Assembly (NCBI GenBank): GCA_027025255.1
Contig: JALVRC010000117.1
Span: 21,043 to 30,473 of the forward strand
DNA: 9,431 nucleotides
Reading direction: 5' to 3'
DNA from: Caldifarciminota bacterium
GTDB lineage: Bacteria; Hydrothermota; Tepidihabitantia; B3-TA06; JALVRC01
Positions 1 through 7,557 of the stretch are shown here, piece by piece. How positions within the stretch are numbered: position 1 is the stretch's first letter; each line of letters starts with the position of its first letter. The notes beneath the pieces are model-generated. The model was not told where the DNA came from. It was given only the letters and a program-made list of their open reading frames with translations, and ran no database searches. Made by a program: the position numbers and the translations under genes.

Positions 1-2
1 GC

Positions 3-980
3 TCTTATGATGTAAAGCAAACATATTTTGAAGCCCAATACTTTTACGAACAATTAAAAAACAATTACATATCTGATGACAGCGTACCGACAACAATACT
101 TATGGCGAGAAAACAGCTAAAAAAGAAAAACTATAATAAAGCAAAAATCCTCTATAAACAGTACATTAATAACTCTGTTCTTTTAGACAAAAGAGATTAT
201 GCCCTACGTTTTGAAGCATGCACACGTGTTTATGTAGAAAAGTACAGAGACAAAATACTTGGCTACCTGCACGATATTCTGCTTGGTAAACCTGCACCAA
301 ACTGGCTTAACAATACAAAGGACTTCAATGCTCTTATCTTTAATCCCGGGTATAAAAAAGAGGATATAAACTTTTTTAATGATGAAGTAAACCTATATAA
401 AACTTTCTACAATGAAAGAAAAAATAAATTGTTTGAAAATGTTAAAATATTTGAATCTGAAATAGATGACACTACAGGTGCATTTATATTTGAACTTGAA
501 CATACACTAAAACAGTATACCTCAAGAGTAGATATTATATACAGATACATACACTTTGATTTACCCTTGACAGATGCCATGGCAAGCTTTTATTTAAAAA
601 TTGGATTATACACTGATTTTAAGGTATACTTTTTCCAGGGGGTGCTGAGAGGAGTAAAACAAGTACTTATATACCCATGGTTCCCATGGGGTGGTACTGA
701 CTTACGTAAACAGGGCAAAGAAGAAGAGGCCAAAAACTACGTTATTTCCAACATAGGGATATATGAACAACTTACTGAATTAAAACTTGCATTTTCCGTA
801 ACTGACAAAGAAATCAAATTAAAGTCTAATAGTAAAGCAAATAATCTATGGATGTATATAAACAAATGGATTGCAAAATTAATTAACAATGATAACCTAA
901 TGAAAGAAATACAGGATCGTGCGAGGACCTCCGCAGATAGACTTAAACCACCACCATTAGAAAATATGGGGAATTACTAA
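3..980 (+). CDS. TPR-like protein, 5' end outside the window
   Basis: The reading frame is open from base 3, so the gene very probably starts upstream; the first internal ATG (102) lies inside a repeat-like helix and is not a convincing start. About 326 residues are visible. The first 60 or so, with alternating aromatic and Ala/Lys positions (YFEAQYFYEQL, then ILMARKQLKKKNYNKAK), look like tetratricopeptide helix pairs, which normally mediate protein contacts. The rest is rich in Lys, Tyr and Asn, has no catalytic motif I recognise, and includes a YPWFPWGG segment near the middle of the part seen. It ends in a proline-rich tail (PPPLENMGNY). The next gene starts 3 bases after its stop, so the two are likely co-transcribed. 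It could be an adaptor, chaperone or immunity-like partner of that gene; the sequence does not decide. Confidence 0.75.
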   Translation, partial: SYDVKQTYFEAQYFYEQLKNNYISDDSVPTTILMARKQLKKKNYNKAKILYKQYINNSVLLDKRDYALRFEACTRVYVEKYRDKILGYLHDILLGKPAPNWLNNTKDFNALIFNPGYKKEDINFFNDEVNLYKTFYNERKNKLFENVKIFESEIDDTTGAFIFELEHTLKQYTSRVDIIYRYIHFDLPLTDAMASFYLKIGLYTDFKVYFFQGVLRGVKQVLIYPWFPWGGTDLRKQGKEEEAKNYVISNIGIYEQLTELKLAFSVTDKEIKLKSNSKANNLWMYINKWIAKLINNDNLMKEIQDRARTSADRLKPPPLENMGNY

Positions 981-983
981 ACA

Positions 984-2501
984 ATGAAAAAGATATTATT
1001 GCTTTCTCTGCTTACAAGTATTTATGCTTTCTCAATGACAACCCAAGAACTGTCTGGTAGATTAGGTGAAGGCTTCGCAAAAGAATTGGGTAAAAAAATA
1101 TTTGAATCAACAGGCTGGAAACTCATCACATCAAAGATACACGGAAACCAGGGAATAGACTATTTATATGTTAAAAGGTCCTCAAACAATACTATCAAAG
1201 AAATTTTAGTTGTAGAGGTGAAGTATGGCAACGGACAGTTAAATATGACTACGAACGGACAACAAATGTCTAAAAAATGGATTGATAGCAGGATTAAACT
1301 AATAGGGAATGACAAATTAACAAAAGCTTATATAAAAAATGTCCCCTTAAGAAAAAGGCTATTAAGATTAAAACCTGCTATGGATGGATATTATCTTTCA
1401 CTAAACGAAATTCAAGACATGGGGTTAAAAAAGGTAAAGATAGGGAGAATAAATTATCTTTTAAAAGGAAATACCCCACCGGAATTTGTAAAAGGTAATT
1501 ATCTTTATATTCCAGAAAAACCTCCTATAAATGCTCCTAAAGAGATTAAATATTTTTATACAAAACTTATAAAAGCAACTAAAGAAACATGGATAGAATA
1601 TTTAAAAAGTGCGCCTAAAAACATTGACAAAACTACATTGTCCAAGATAAAATATCTTGCGGAATATGAAAAAAACGAACTATTATTAAAAAAAAGCAAA
1701 GAATTATACAAAAACCTCTCTGCAAAAGAACAAGAAATTTTCAATAAATTGAATAAAAAAAACATAAAAGAACTAATTTCAAAAAAAACACGTACTGAAC
1801 TAAAACTTGAAACAGAAAACCTTAAGATTGGTCTTGTATCTATGGGTATTTTATCTTTGCTCGAGGCCCATAAAGATTGGTTAAGAGCAATTAAAGGCGA
1901 GGCGTCAGCTAACGAAGCAATAACACAATCACTCAAAAATTTTGCACTCAATTCAGCCGTTTATGTAGGGGTTGAGGGATTCAGACATGCTGTAATTATA
2001 GGTACTAAAAAAGGGGTACTCATATATTTAACAAATTCTACTTCTGGTGTCGGCATAGTATATTTTCTTGTTGGAGAAGGAATAACAGCTTATTATTGGT
2101 TCACCCATAAGATATCAACCACAGAATTCTTAAAAGCCACAGCAAAAAACGCAGCTGGAGCCATTACATTTTTAGCACTTGGTACAGTAATAGCGCTTGC
2201 GCTTCCTGAGGCTCCAGTCATCATCCCTGCAATTATAGTTACAGTAGCAGGATATATATTAATAGAGACAGTCTTAAACCCATTGATTGATAAAATATTC
2301 CATTGGGTCTCTGGGAAGAACTATGTTTCTCTTTTTAAATTACTTGATCTGCCTGATTATGTGAAAAATAGGTTAACCCCCTGGGATCCTCCCAATAGAA
2401 TAACTCCATGGAATCTTCCTGATAGGATAACACCCTGGAATCCCCCTGATAGAAAAACTCCCTGGAACCCTCCTGACAGAAAAACTCCATGGGATTATTA
2501 A
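984..2501 (+). CDS. PD-(D/E)XK nuclease-like protein with signal segment, hydrophobic domain and TPW repeats
   Basis: 505 residues. Residues 1-17 form a signal-peptide-like start (two Lys, then a Leu-rich stretch ending YAFS), so the protein may cross or enter the inner membrane. Residues 25-105 fit a PD-(D/E)XK nuclease core: E29/E34, GNQGID with D59, an EVK strand at 78-80, then QMSKKW at 94-99; this layout is common in restriction-type and toxin-type nucleases. Residues 185-280 are charged and helical. Residues about 283-294 and 340-430 hold several hydrophobic stretches that could span a membrane. Residues 462-505 are four full 9-residue units plus a partial one, each of the form (N/D)R-x-TPW(N/D)-x-P. 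A GGGGAA lies rather far upstream of the ATG as a weak ribosome site. A nuclease core behind a signal segment suggests an exported toxin or an envelope-located nuclease. The catalytic reading is fairly firm, the role is not. No immunity gene is evident. Confidence 0.75.
   Translation: MKKILLLSLLTSIYAFSMTTQELSGRLGEGFAKELGKKIFESTGWKLITSKIHGNQGIDYLYVKRSSNNTIKEILVVEVKYGNGQLNMTTNGQQMSKKWIDSRIKLIGNDKLTKAYIKNVPLRKRLLRLKPAMDGYYLSLNEIQDMGLKKVKIGRINYLLKGNTPPEFVKGNYLYIPEKPPINAPKEIKYFYTKLIKATKETWIEYLKSAPKNIDKTTLSKIKYLAEYEKNELLLKKSKELYKNLSAKEQEIFNKLNKKNIKELISKKTRTELKLETENLKIGLVSMGILSLLEAHKDWLRAIKGEASANEAITQSLKNFALNSAVYVGVEGFRHAVIIGTKKGVLIYLTNSTSGVGIVYFLVGEGITAYYWFTHKISTTEFLKATAKNAAGAITFLALGTVIALALPEAPVIIPAIIVTVAGYILIETVLNPLIDKIFHWVSGKNYVSLFKLLDLPDYVKNRLTPWDPPNRITPWNLPDRITPWNPPDRKTPWNPPDRKTPWDY
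2367..2498 (+). repeat. 27-bp in-frame tandem repeat (TPW repeats)
   Basis: Four 27-base units (2367-2393, 2394-2420, 2421-2447, 2448-2474) and a partial fifth (2475-2498) encode the C-terminal tail of the nuclease-like protein. Each unit encodes (N/D)-R-(L/I/K)-T-P-W-(D/N)-(P/L)-P. Silent third-position differences between units (for example CCC versus CCA before TGG) show that the peptide repeat is kept while the DNA drifts, so the peptide is probably under selection. Confidence 0.9.
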
Positions 2502-2507
2502 ACCCAA

Positions 2508-2525
2508 CATTTTTATCTAAAAATG
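2508..2525. other. short AT-rich palindrome after the nuclease-like gene
   Basis: CATTTTTA and TAAAAATG are perfect arms separated by two bases, starting 7 bases after the stop codon of the upstream gene. The lack of G+C and the tiny loop make it a poor intrinsic terminator. It could be a weak transcript end or a protein site. A TATAAT hexamer overlaps its right side (2527-2532) without a convincing -35 box. Confidence 0.3.
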
Positions 2526-2566
2526 GTATAATAATCCTTCATGAGTATGAGGAATAGTGATATGAG

Positions 2567-2607
2567 TTAAGCATGCTGGGTAAAAGCTGAGGTATTAAAC
2601 TATATAA
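2567..2607 (+). repeat. direct repeat, left copy
   Basis: These 41 bases match 8250-8290 at 37 positions; both contain CTGGGTAAAAG and TGAGGTATTAAACT. The left copy ends at the AAC of attC-like A, so homology to the right copy stops at the cassette boundary. The right copy lies just upstream of a serine-recombinase remnant, so the left copy may be the leftover 5' flank of a second recombinase copy or the target of an insertion. Confidence 0.8.
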
Positions 2608-2722
2608 CGGTTTGGCAATGTGTAGTGTGGGTTTTCAAAGCACTATGTTTTAAAATTATATTTATAGTTAAATCATTCATATTTAGTACTTAACTCCGCA
2701 TTAAGCTTATACATTGTTGGGC
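2602..2722 (-). repeat. attC-like recombination site A
   Basis: On the plus strand it begins ATATAAC (one mismatch to RYYYAAC) and ends GTTGGGC at 2716-2722, a perfect GTTRRRY. The left arm GGCAATGTGTAGTGTGGG (2614-2631) agrees with the left arm of site B at 14 of 18 positions and is preceded by the same TAACGGTTT. The arms pair imperfectly (CAATGT with ACATTG is the clear part) around an AT-rich spacer. It lies 8 bases beyond the stop of the 353-residue gene, as expected of a cassette's own attC. No integrase is present to prove function. Confidence 0.6.
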
Positions 2723-2730
2723 TTTCGTTA

Positions 2731-3792
2731 TTATTCTTCTTTTTTTCCTTCAATTATTTTAATTTTATTTTCAATACTTCTTATTTCTTGAACATTCTCC
2801 CCCAATTTTGATATTGCCTCTCTAATTTCATTGTTATTCCAATTTTCTTCATCATTTTCATCTTCTTCTGGTTGAATAAAATCGACCGCTCCGCCTTTTT
2901 CTGTAAAATCAACAAGCTTTGTTATTGATTTTTCTAATGCTATTATTTTATCTCCTTCTTGTTCACTATTTAGTCCTAATCTTTCTATAGTAAAGTCTAA
3001 AATTGATTTTATGCCATTAGCTTTCTCTTCTTCAACTTCTTTTAATAAGTCTTTTTCTATTTTTTTATTTTTCAATTTGAGTCCCTTTAATTCCTCAACT
3101 TTTTTTAATAATTCGATTACCCTTTCAGCTACTTTAAGACTTGCTAAAAGAATAGTGCTTACAGAAGTTGTCAGACCTGCATAAACAGCCATTTCTATAA
3201 TAAGAGAACCTTTTTCTGCTCCAATAACTTTAAAGTCCTCTGGACTTCTGTTTTGAGCCATAGAAATTCCTCTACCAATGTCATACCAAGTAGCACTAAT
3301 CCTTTTTAAATCTTTAATATCTTTGATTGCTGAACCATCTTGAAAATAAACTCTCATTAATACAGAGTCCGCAGGTATCTCGGATTCTTCATCTATTGAA
3401 AATGATTTTTCTAATACAGTTCTAATTCCCTTTAATCTTGTTTGTGCTGTATTTATTTTCTGAGAAAATTCTTGAATCTTCTTGGTTGCAGTTGCAATAT
3501 CAAGATTAAAATCGTGTAAAATATTTTTAATCTTTTCAACTGCATTCACAGTTATTAAATCTTCAACTTCTAATTCTGATAAAAATTTAACTTGTTCTAA
3601 TGTAAGAGAATTTAAATTAATTTCTTCTAATGCATTGAAAAGGGTATTTAGCTCATTTTCGAAAGGTTGTTTCTGGTTATTTACATTTTGTTGCATTCGG
3701 TTAAACAATGCTTGATATTTTTGAGGTATTCCGTTTGCAACAATATTCTCCTCAAACCAAACTGTTAGTTTTAATAATTCTGTTATTTGCAC
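2731..3792 (-). CDS. unidentified 353-residue protein with one hydrophobic segment and coiled coil
   Basis: I do not recognise the family. Translation starts at a GTG, with AAGGAAAT upstream as ribosome site. Residues 1-130 are helical and charged. Residues 140-195 look like a small alpha/beta domain (VLMRVYFQDG, WYDIGRGISMAQNRSPEDFKVIG). Residues 195-218 (after GAEKGS) are hydrophobic enough to be a membrane segment or a buried hairpin. Residues 219-257 are a strong Lys/Glu/Leu coiled coil, and residues 308-318 are very acidic. The gene fills one cassette alone, between attC-like sites B and A, downstream of the CD-NTase/SLATT pair and on the same strand. Only about 20 bases separate its start from site B and they hold no clear promoter, so it probably depends on read-through. 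A membrane or oligomerising defence effector is conceivable but unproven. Confidence 0.8.
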   Translation of the reverse strand: MQITELLKLTVWFEENIVANGIPQKYQALFNRMQQNVNNQKQPFENELNTLFNALEEINLNSLTLEQVKFLSELEVEDLITVNAVEKIKNILHDFNLDIATATKKIQEFSQKINTAQTRLKGIRTVLEKSFSIDEESEIPADSVLMRVYFQDGSAIKDIKDLKRISATWYDIGRGISMAQNRSPEDFKVIGAEKGSLIIEMAVYAGLTTSVSTILLASLKVAERVIELLKKVEELKGLKLKNKKIEKDLLKEVEEEKANGIKSILDFTIERLGLNSEQEGDKIIALEKSITKLVDFTEKGGAVDFIQPEEDENDEENWNNNEIREAISKLGENVQEIRSIENKIKIIEGKKEE

Positions 3793-3808
3793 CTTATTTC
3801 CTTTTTAA

Positions 3809-3939
3809 TTTTAACGGTTTTGGCTATGAGCAGTGCGGGTTTTATTACACTTCATTTCCAAATCGTTATGTCGTTTATTTTTATTCATTATTTTCAATTT
3901 TATCACTTTCTCCCGCATTGCTTATAGCCGTTGTTGTGT
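3809..3939 (-). repeat. attC-like recombination site B
   Basis: The clearest long-form site in the window. Left arm GGCTATGAGCAGTGCGGG (3822-3839) pairs with the right arm at 3912-3929 at 16 of 18 positions, around a 72-base AT-rich spacer. The outer ends are TTTTAAC (3809-3815) and GTTGTGT (3933-3939), each one base off the integron core consensus. The stop codon of the SLATT gene (3922-3924) lies inside the right arm, so the last residues of that protein are encoded by the site, a common feature of integron cassettes. Confidence 0.7.
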
Positions 3940-4503
3940 GGTCGTGTTTTTCCTTAATTCTTTGGGTAAAAAATTATCTATTTCTTCATCACCAAAAGTC
4001 AACTCTTCATTTGTTTTTAATGCTTCTGATGCTTCTTTATACGCTTTACTTATTGTTCTTGGTGCACCCTTGTATAAACCATATAATTCTTTTTGCAATT
4101 TATCTCGTTTTAATTTTATTTCTGATATGTCAATATTTGAAGCTTTAATATCAGTTAAAAGAGATAGATATGTTTCTCTAATATTCCATAAAGATGTAGC
4201 ACAGTCTGCATGTTTCTGAGCAATTTCTCCTAAGTCATATTTTTTTAAGTATGTATTTAAAGCTAAAAGACTTGTTGAAATTAACGCTGTTATTATACCA
4301 ACCCATTGCTTGTCTCCAAAAACAGAAATCAGTATACCTGTTGTTGTAATTGCAGATAACGCTATTTGAATTAATTTTATGTTTGAGCTCCTACGATTAA
4401 GTATATCTGCACATTTTTCATGTGTTTTGTGTGTCCAAACAACTCTACCGAAACTCTCTCTTATTTGAGCTTCAAATATTTTAACTTGGGAATTTTGTTC
4501 CAT
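3922..4503 (-). CDS. SLATT-domain two-TM effector, partner of the CD-NTase
   Basis: 193 residues from the chosen ATG at 4503, which has GGAGAGA 6 bases upstream; an in-frame ATG at 4560 lies further inside the preceding gene and has no such site. SLATT proteins are predicted membrane effectors found beside nucleotide-signalling and SLOG genes. Seen here: an N-terminal VVWTHKTHEKCADIL segment typical of the family (22-35), two hydrophobic helices (about 43-62 and 66-86) joined by a very short turn, then a long charged helical tail to 193. The start overlaps the CD-NTase end by 23 bases, implying translational coupling. The expected role is that a cyclic (oligo)nucleotide made by the upstream enzyme triggers membrane disruption. 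I cannot assign the SLATT subfamily without profiles. The last residues (TTTQQRL) come from attC-like B. Confidence 0.85.
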   Translation of the reverse strand: MEQNSQVKIFEAQIRESFGRVVWTHKTHEKCADILNRRSSNIKLIQIALSAITTTGILISVFGDKQWVGIITALISTSLLALNTYLKKYDLGEIAQKHADCATSLWNIRETYLSLLTDIKASNIDISEIKLKRDKLQKELYGLYKGAPRTISKAYKEASEALKTNEELTFGDEEIDNFLPKELRKNTTTQQRL

Positions 4504-5365
4504 AAATTTCTCTCCATTTTTGATTTGCAGACCATTCTTTGTTTTTGCTCTCATATTCAAGAGCTTCTAATGCTATATTATAACAGCGTTTTGCTTTATA
4601 TTCAAACTTTCCTTTTCTCAACACATATTGATTTGCTCCGGGGGAAAGCCAGTAGTTTTGTTCTTCATTTTGGTTTTTAAGAAACTGAAAGAAGTCTCTC
4701 GTCATCCAGTCATAATAAGTATAAGATTTATCTCTATGTTTCCAATTAATTAAAAAGTTATAAGCCAGAGTATCAATTAATAAACCACCAATCGGTACAT
4801 CCCATTTATCCTTCCATGCACGAGCCATTCTGCAAAGTCTTTTAAGGTTAAAGTTGCAATCATCTTTATTCGCTCTCGCTATTTCTTTAATTTCTGCTCT
4901 TGGATTTGTAACTTTCCATGAACCTCCATTATTAGTATCTGGATATGTGTAACTAATTCCATCTTTATTAATAAAAGCTGGTACTATTTCAAAACAAATA
5001 CCATCAGAAAAATTAATAGCGATAACCTGCCCATCTCCTCCAATATGAGATGTACTATATGTTTTCTGCAAAACGCTTTTTACTTCTTGTAATAGTGCAG
5101 ATTGTCCGCCTGATGAATATTTATTAAATTTAGCATAAGTATCATATGGTAATTGAACTATCATATCAATATCGCTAACATGAATGTCAGTTCCTCTACC
5201 GTAAGAACCGACATATAAACTATGGTCTGTTTCTGATGATGAATTATAATAATCCAAATTAATTCGTTTAGTTATTTGTTTGTATCGATTTCTAATACTA
5301 TTTACATTATTATCGCTAATTCTAATGTTTGCGCAAAATGTGCTAAATTTATCTGAAATACTCAT
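4481..5365 (-). CDS. CD-NTase (SMODS-type nucleotidyltransferase) of a minimal CBASS-like operon
   Basis: 294 residues from the ATG at 5365. The frame also offers an ATG at 5407, but the family usually begins near MSISDKF, GGGA lies just upstream of 5365, and the best promoter would place the RNA start downstream of 5407. The enzyme would make a cyclic di- or oligonucleotide alarm signal on phage infection. Key features: the GSYGRGTDI nucleotide-binding motif (53-61), metal ligands D65 and D67 in SDIDM, and a likely third ligand E126 in CFEIVP. The C-terminal half (about 150-294) is helical, as in SMODS enzymes. The SLATT gene overlaps its end. No Cap2/Cap3 ubiquitin-like or HORMA/TRIP13 genes are nearby, so it would be a short, type I CBASS. 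All motifs are intact and the enzyme looks active. Product identity cannot be read from sequence. Confidence 0.9.
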   Translation of the reverse strand: MSISDKFSTFCANIRISDNNVNSIRNRYKQITKRINLDYYNSSSETDHSLYVGSYGRGTDIHVSDIDMIVQLPYDTYAKFNKYSSGGQSALLQEVKSVLQKTYSTSHIGGDGQVIAINFSDGICFEIVPAFINKDGISYTYPDTNNGGSWKVTNPRAEIKEIARANKDDCNFNLKRLCRMARAWKDKWDVPIGGLLIDTLAYNFLINWKHRDKSYTYYDWMTRDFFQFLKNQNEEQNYWLSPGANQYVLRKGKFEYKAKRCYNIALEALEYESKNKEWSANQKWREIYGTKFPS

Positions 5366-5382
5366 TCTAATTTCCCATTTTT

Positions 5383-5412
5383 TATATATAATCACTAAAT
5401 TCTTCATTTCAA
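5383..5412 (-). promoter_or_regulatory. candidate promoter of the CD-NTase gene
   Basis: On the minus strand TTGAAA (5412-5407) is followed, 16 bases on, by TATATA (5390-5385), or 18 bases on by an overlapping TATATA (5388-5383). The start point would be near 5377, just before the ribosome site of the ATG at 5365. It sits next to attC-like C, so this cassette appears to carry its own promoter. Confidence 0.5.
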
Positions 5413-5421
5413 TTGCATGTC

Positions 5422-5509
5422 ACACAACGTTTCGAGTATATCTGAAGTTCCGAGTGGAGCGAGGAATTAGAGTGAGGGCGTAGCCCGAACCAGATATACT
5501 ATGTTAGGC
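5422..5509 (-). repeat. attC-like recombination site C
   Basis: The plus strand begins ACACAAC (one mismatch to RYYYAAC) and ends GTTAGGC (5503-5509), a perfect GTTRRRY. Inner arms AGTATATCTG (5435-5444) and CAGATATACT (5491-5500) are perfectly complementary, 10 base pairs. Inside are a GTTC/GAAC pair and the tight hairpin GGGCGTAGCCC (5476-5486). At 88 bases it is a normal attC length. It lies between the OLD gene and the CD-NTase gene, closing the KTSC/OLD cassette. Confidence 0.75.
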
Positions 5510-5560
5510 GACGTATGACGCAGGCGACCAATCCTATTTCCTATAGAAAAAATCAACATT

Positions 5561-7546
5561 TTATTCACTCTCCTCAACTAATGTTTTAGGCTTTCTAAGG
5601 GCAACGATATGAGAAATGATATTCTCTAATTTTTTGCTCGTTTTACCCTTTTTATGAGCTTCCTCAATGATTTCCTGAATGACTTGTGGATTTTTGATTG
5701 CGTATTTCTTCTTGCCCAAAGATAAGCGATCACATAATGTCTCTAAAGTGTTATCAAATAAGTCTTCACCTATGTCAGTACGTAGGGTCTTATTAAGAGT
5801 CTGTTTGAAGCAAGCAAAGTATTTTGTCACTTTCTCAGGCCAATCTTCAATAGGCTCGTCAAAGAGCCTTAATAATCTATGATTATCCTCGGGTTTTACC
5901 TTTGTTTCTCCATAATCGCTATCCCATATAAGATATACTTGGATTTGCAATTTTTTGAATATTGCGGTCGGCCTATCTAGGTTGTTTTTACCCATACAGG
6001 GAATAACTGAAATACCCATGCTCTCTAAATCATACTCCAGTGCTGTAGCTACTCCGAGTATTGCAGCTCGATCCTCTTCTCCTTCCACCAAAACAACAAC
6101 ATCAGCGAAAAATCCTTCGTTCATCCAAGGAGTCATAAGCGTTTGAAGACGAGGCTCTAAGGTTCCACCAGTGTAGGTGCCGTCAGGCTTTCCATCGGCT
6201 TTTTCAATAATTTTTGCCACTTCATCAAGATTTGTGTAAATTACTTTTGTCTGCTTTGGCTTGTTGGTTTCTCCTCGGACTTTATGGAGTATTCGTATTT
6301 TGTCGAATCGCTTTATGTCCACAAATAAAGGAGAATGCGTGGTGTAAATAATCTGCGTACGGTCTGCTACCCCTCTTATGCTTCCTTCCGCGAGTTTCAG
6401 AAGGATTTTTGAGAGATGACGTTGTCTATTTGGGTGTTGGTAAAGTTCTGGCTCATCCATTCCTATAATAAGATTCGGTATTTTAAGCGAGGGGGGATGT
6501 TTTTGGACTTCATCTATCCCCTTTTCATTCTTATTCATATTCTCACCTACAGGTGCCTGTGCAACAGCAAGGTGTTGAAGCATAGTCAGGATAAAGGCTC
6601 GTTGTAGACCATGCCCAGTACGTTCCACGGATGCGGGGTATTCATCTTCTACGAGCTTAATATCGGCTTTAGGCATTGGAATATCAATGACCTCTCCAGT
6701 TAACCAAGTTAACTTAACCGATGCGTCTGGAACGTACGTTTTGAGTGTGCCTCTCATATCGCCCTCTAAAGCTTGCAATTCAATAAGATTTTGGGGGTCC
6801 ACTATTTGTTCGTATTGCTTTTGAGTTGCATTTTGCAACTCTATTATTTCCTTCCGTTGTGCAAGAACACTACGCACAACTAAGTCCATGATTTCTGTTA
6901 AAGGAGTACCTCTCCCCTCGGCTGCGTCTTCAGATGCATCACGAACAGCCGGCACAAGAATAAATCGTGTATAGCGCTCAAGATGTGCCTCCCCAACTTC
7001 TTTGAATCCAAAAAACTGACCATCATCCCGTCGACGTGAGCATTGGTCAGGATGATGTTCTTCCCATGCCTGCAACGCCTTCTCAGCGTCATCCTTATTC
7101 GTATATTCAGGCAAATCAGAATCTATATTTTCACGCAATTTATTATATTCTACTCTCAGGTTAGCTCCCTTCGCTGATCGAAAAGAGTCAAACTCGGGAT
7201 TTTGAAGGCTGGTTCCATGGTATTTTGGGCTTCCTCTGCCGGGAGGCCATTTCATCACTTTTTCGACTGTTAGTTTTCCACCTTCTACATATTTCTGGAA
7301 AAGTTTCTTTTCATCTTCCGTTAAATCAGCAAACGTGATCGTAACTATAATGTCTTGCGAGGTGTCCCTATTATAGAAGTCGTCTTCAGTGTACCTCGCA
7401 GTTGGTGTATAGAACATATCTAAAGCCCGTAAGAACGATGACTTCCCAGAACCGTTTGGCCCGATGAGTGCTGTCAGATGTTCGCAAGGTAGCGTTTCAT
7501 CACGAATACAACGAAAGTTTTGAACACGAATAGACTTGATTATCAT
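5561..7546 (-). CDS. OLD-family ATPase/Toprim nuclease
   Basis: 661 residues, full length for the family. OLD (overcoming lysogenization defect) proteins join an ABC/SMC-like ATPase to a Toprim nuclease and cut DNA in phage defence. Visible: Walker A GPNGSGKSS (29-37), ABC signature-like GHGLQR (311-316), Walker B LIIGMDEPE (359-367), H-loop TTHSP (402-406), Toprim VEGEED (487-492, E488), MGKNNL (518-523) and the metal-binding DSD (542-544). Every key residue I can check is present. The start ATG has GGGTGA upstream and lies 11 bases after the KTSC gene on the same strand. No UvrD-like helicase follows, so it resembles stand-alone (class 1) OLD rather than the two-gene Gabija arrangement. Base composition looks richer in G+C than the CD-NTase and 353-residue genes, consistent with independent cassette origin. 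Confidence 0.92.
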   Translation of the reverse strand: MIIKSIRVQNFRCIRDETLPCEHLTALIGPNGSGKSSFLRALDMFYTPTARYTEDDFYNRDTSQDIIVTITFADLTEDEKKLFQKYVEGGKLTVEKVMKWPPGRGSPKYHGTSLQNPEFDSFRSAKGANLRVEYNKLRENIDSDLPEYTNKDDAEKALQAWEEHHPDQCSRRRDDGQFFGFKEVGEAHLERYTRFILVPAVRDASEDAAEGRGTPLTEIMDLVVRSVLAQRKEIIELQNATQKQYEQIVDPQNLIELQALEGDMRGTLKTYVPDASVKLTWLTGEVIDIPMPKADIKLVEDEYPASVERTGHGLQRAFILTMLQHLAVAQAPVGENMNKNEKGIDEVQKHPPSLKIPNLIIGMDEPELYQHPNRQRHLSKILLKLAEGSIRGVADRTQIIYTTHSPLFVDIKRFDKIRILHKVRGETNKPKQTKVIYTNLDEVAKIIEKADGKPDGTYTGGTLEPRLQTLMTPWMNEGFFADVVVLVEGEEDRAAILGVATALEYDLESMGISVIPCMGKNNLDRPTAIFKKLQIQVYLIWDSDYGETKVKPEDNHRLLRLFDEPIEDWPEKVTKYFACFKQTLNKTLRTDIGEDLFDNTLETLCDRLSLGKKKYAIKNPQVIQEIIEEAHKKGKTSKKLENIISHIVALRKPKTLVEESE

Positions 7547-7557
7547 TATTTATCACC

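Noticed and set aside
1556..1951. Minus-strand open frame inside the nuclease-like gene
   Set aside because: It lies within the plus-strand coding sequence, is rich in Ser/Phe as expected from antisense of an AT-rich gene, and has no recognisable domain.
3708..4219. Two plus-strand open frames of 128-146 codons
   Set aside because: They cross attC-like B and run antisense to the SLATT and 353-residue genes, which have clear domains or ribosome sites; their hydrophobic Leu/Phe content is an antisense effect.
6898..7092. Second minus-strand frame and several plus-strand frames within the OLD gene region
   Set aside because: The OLD frame is complete with all family motifs; the others are shadows.
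5561..7546. Gabija GajA
   Set aside because: The ATPase/Toprim layout fits, but no UvrD-like GajB gene is adjacent; the only operon partner is the KTSC gene.
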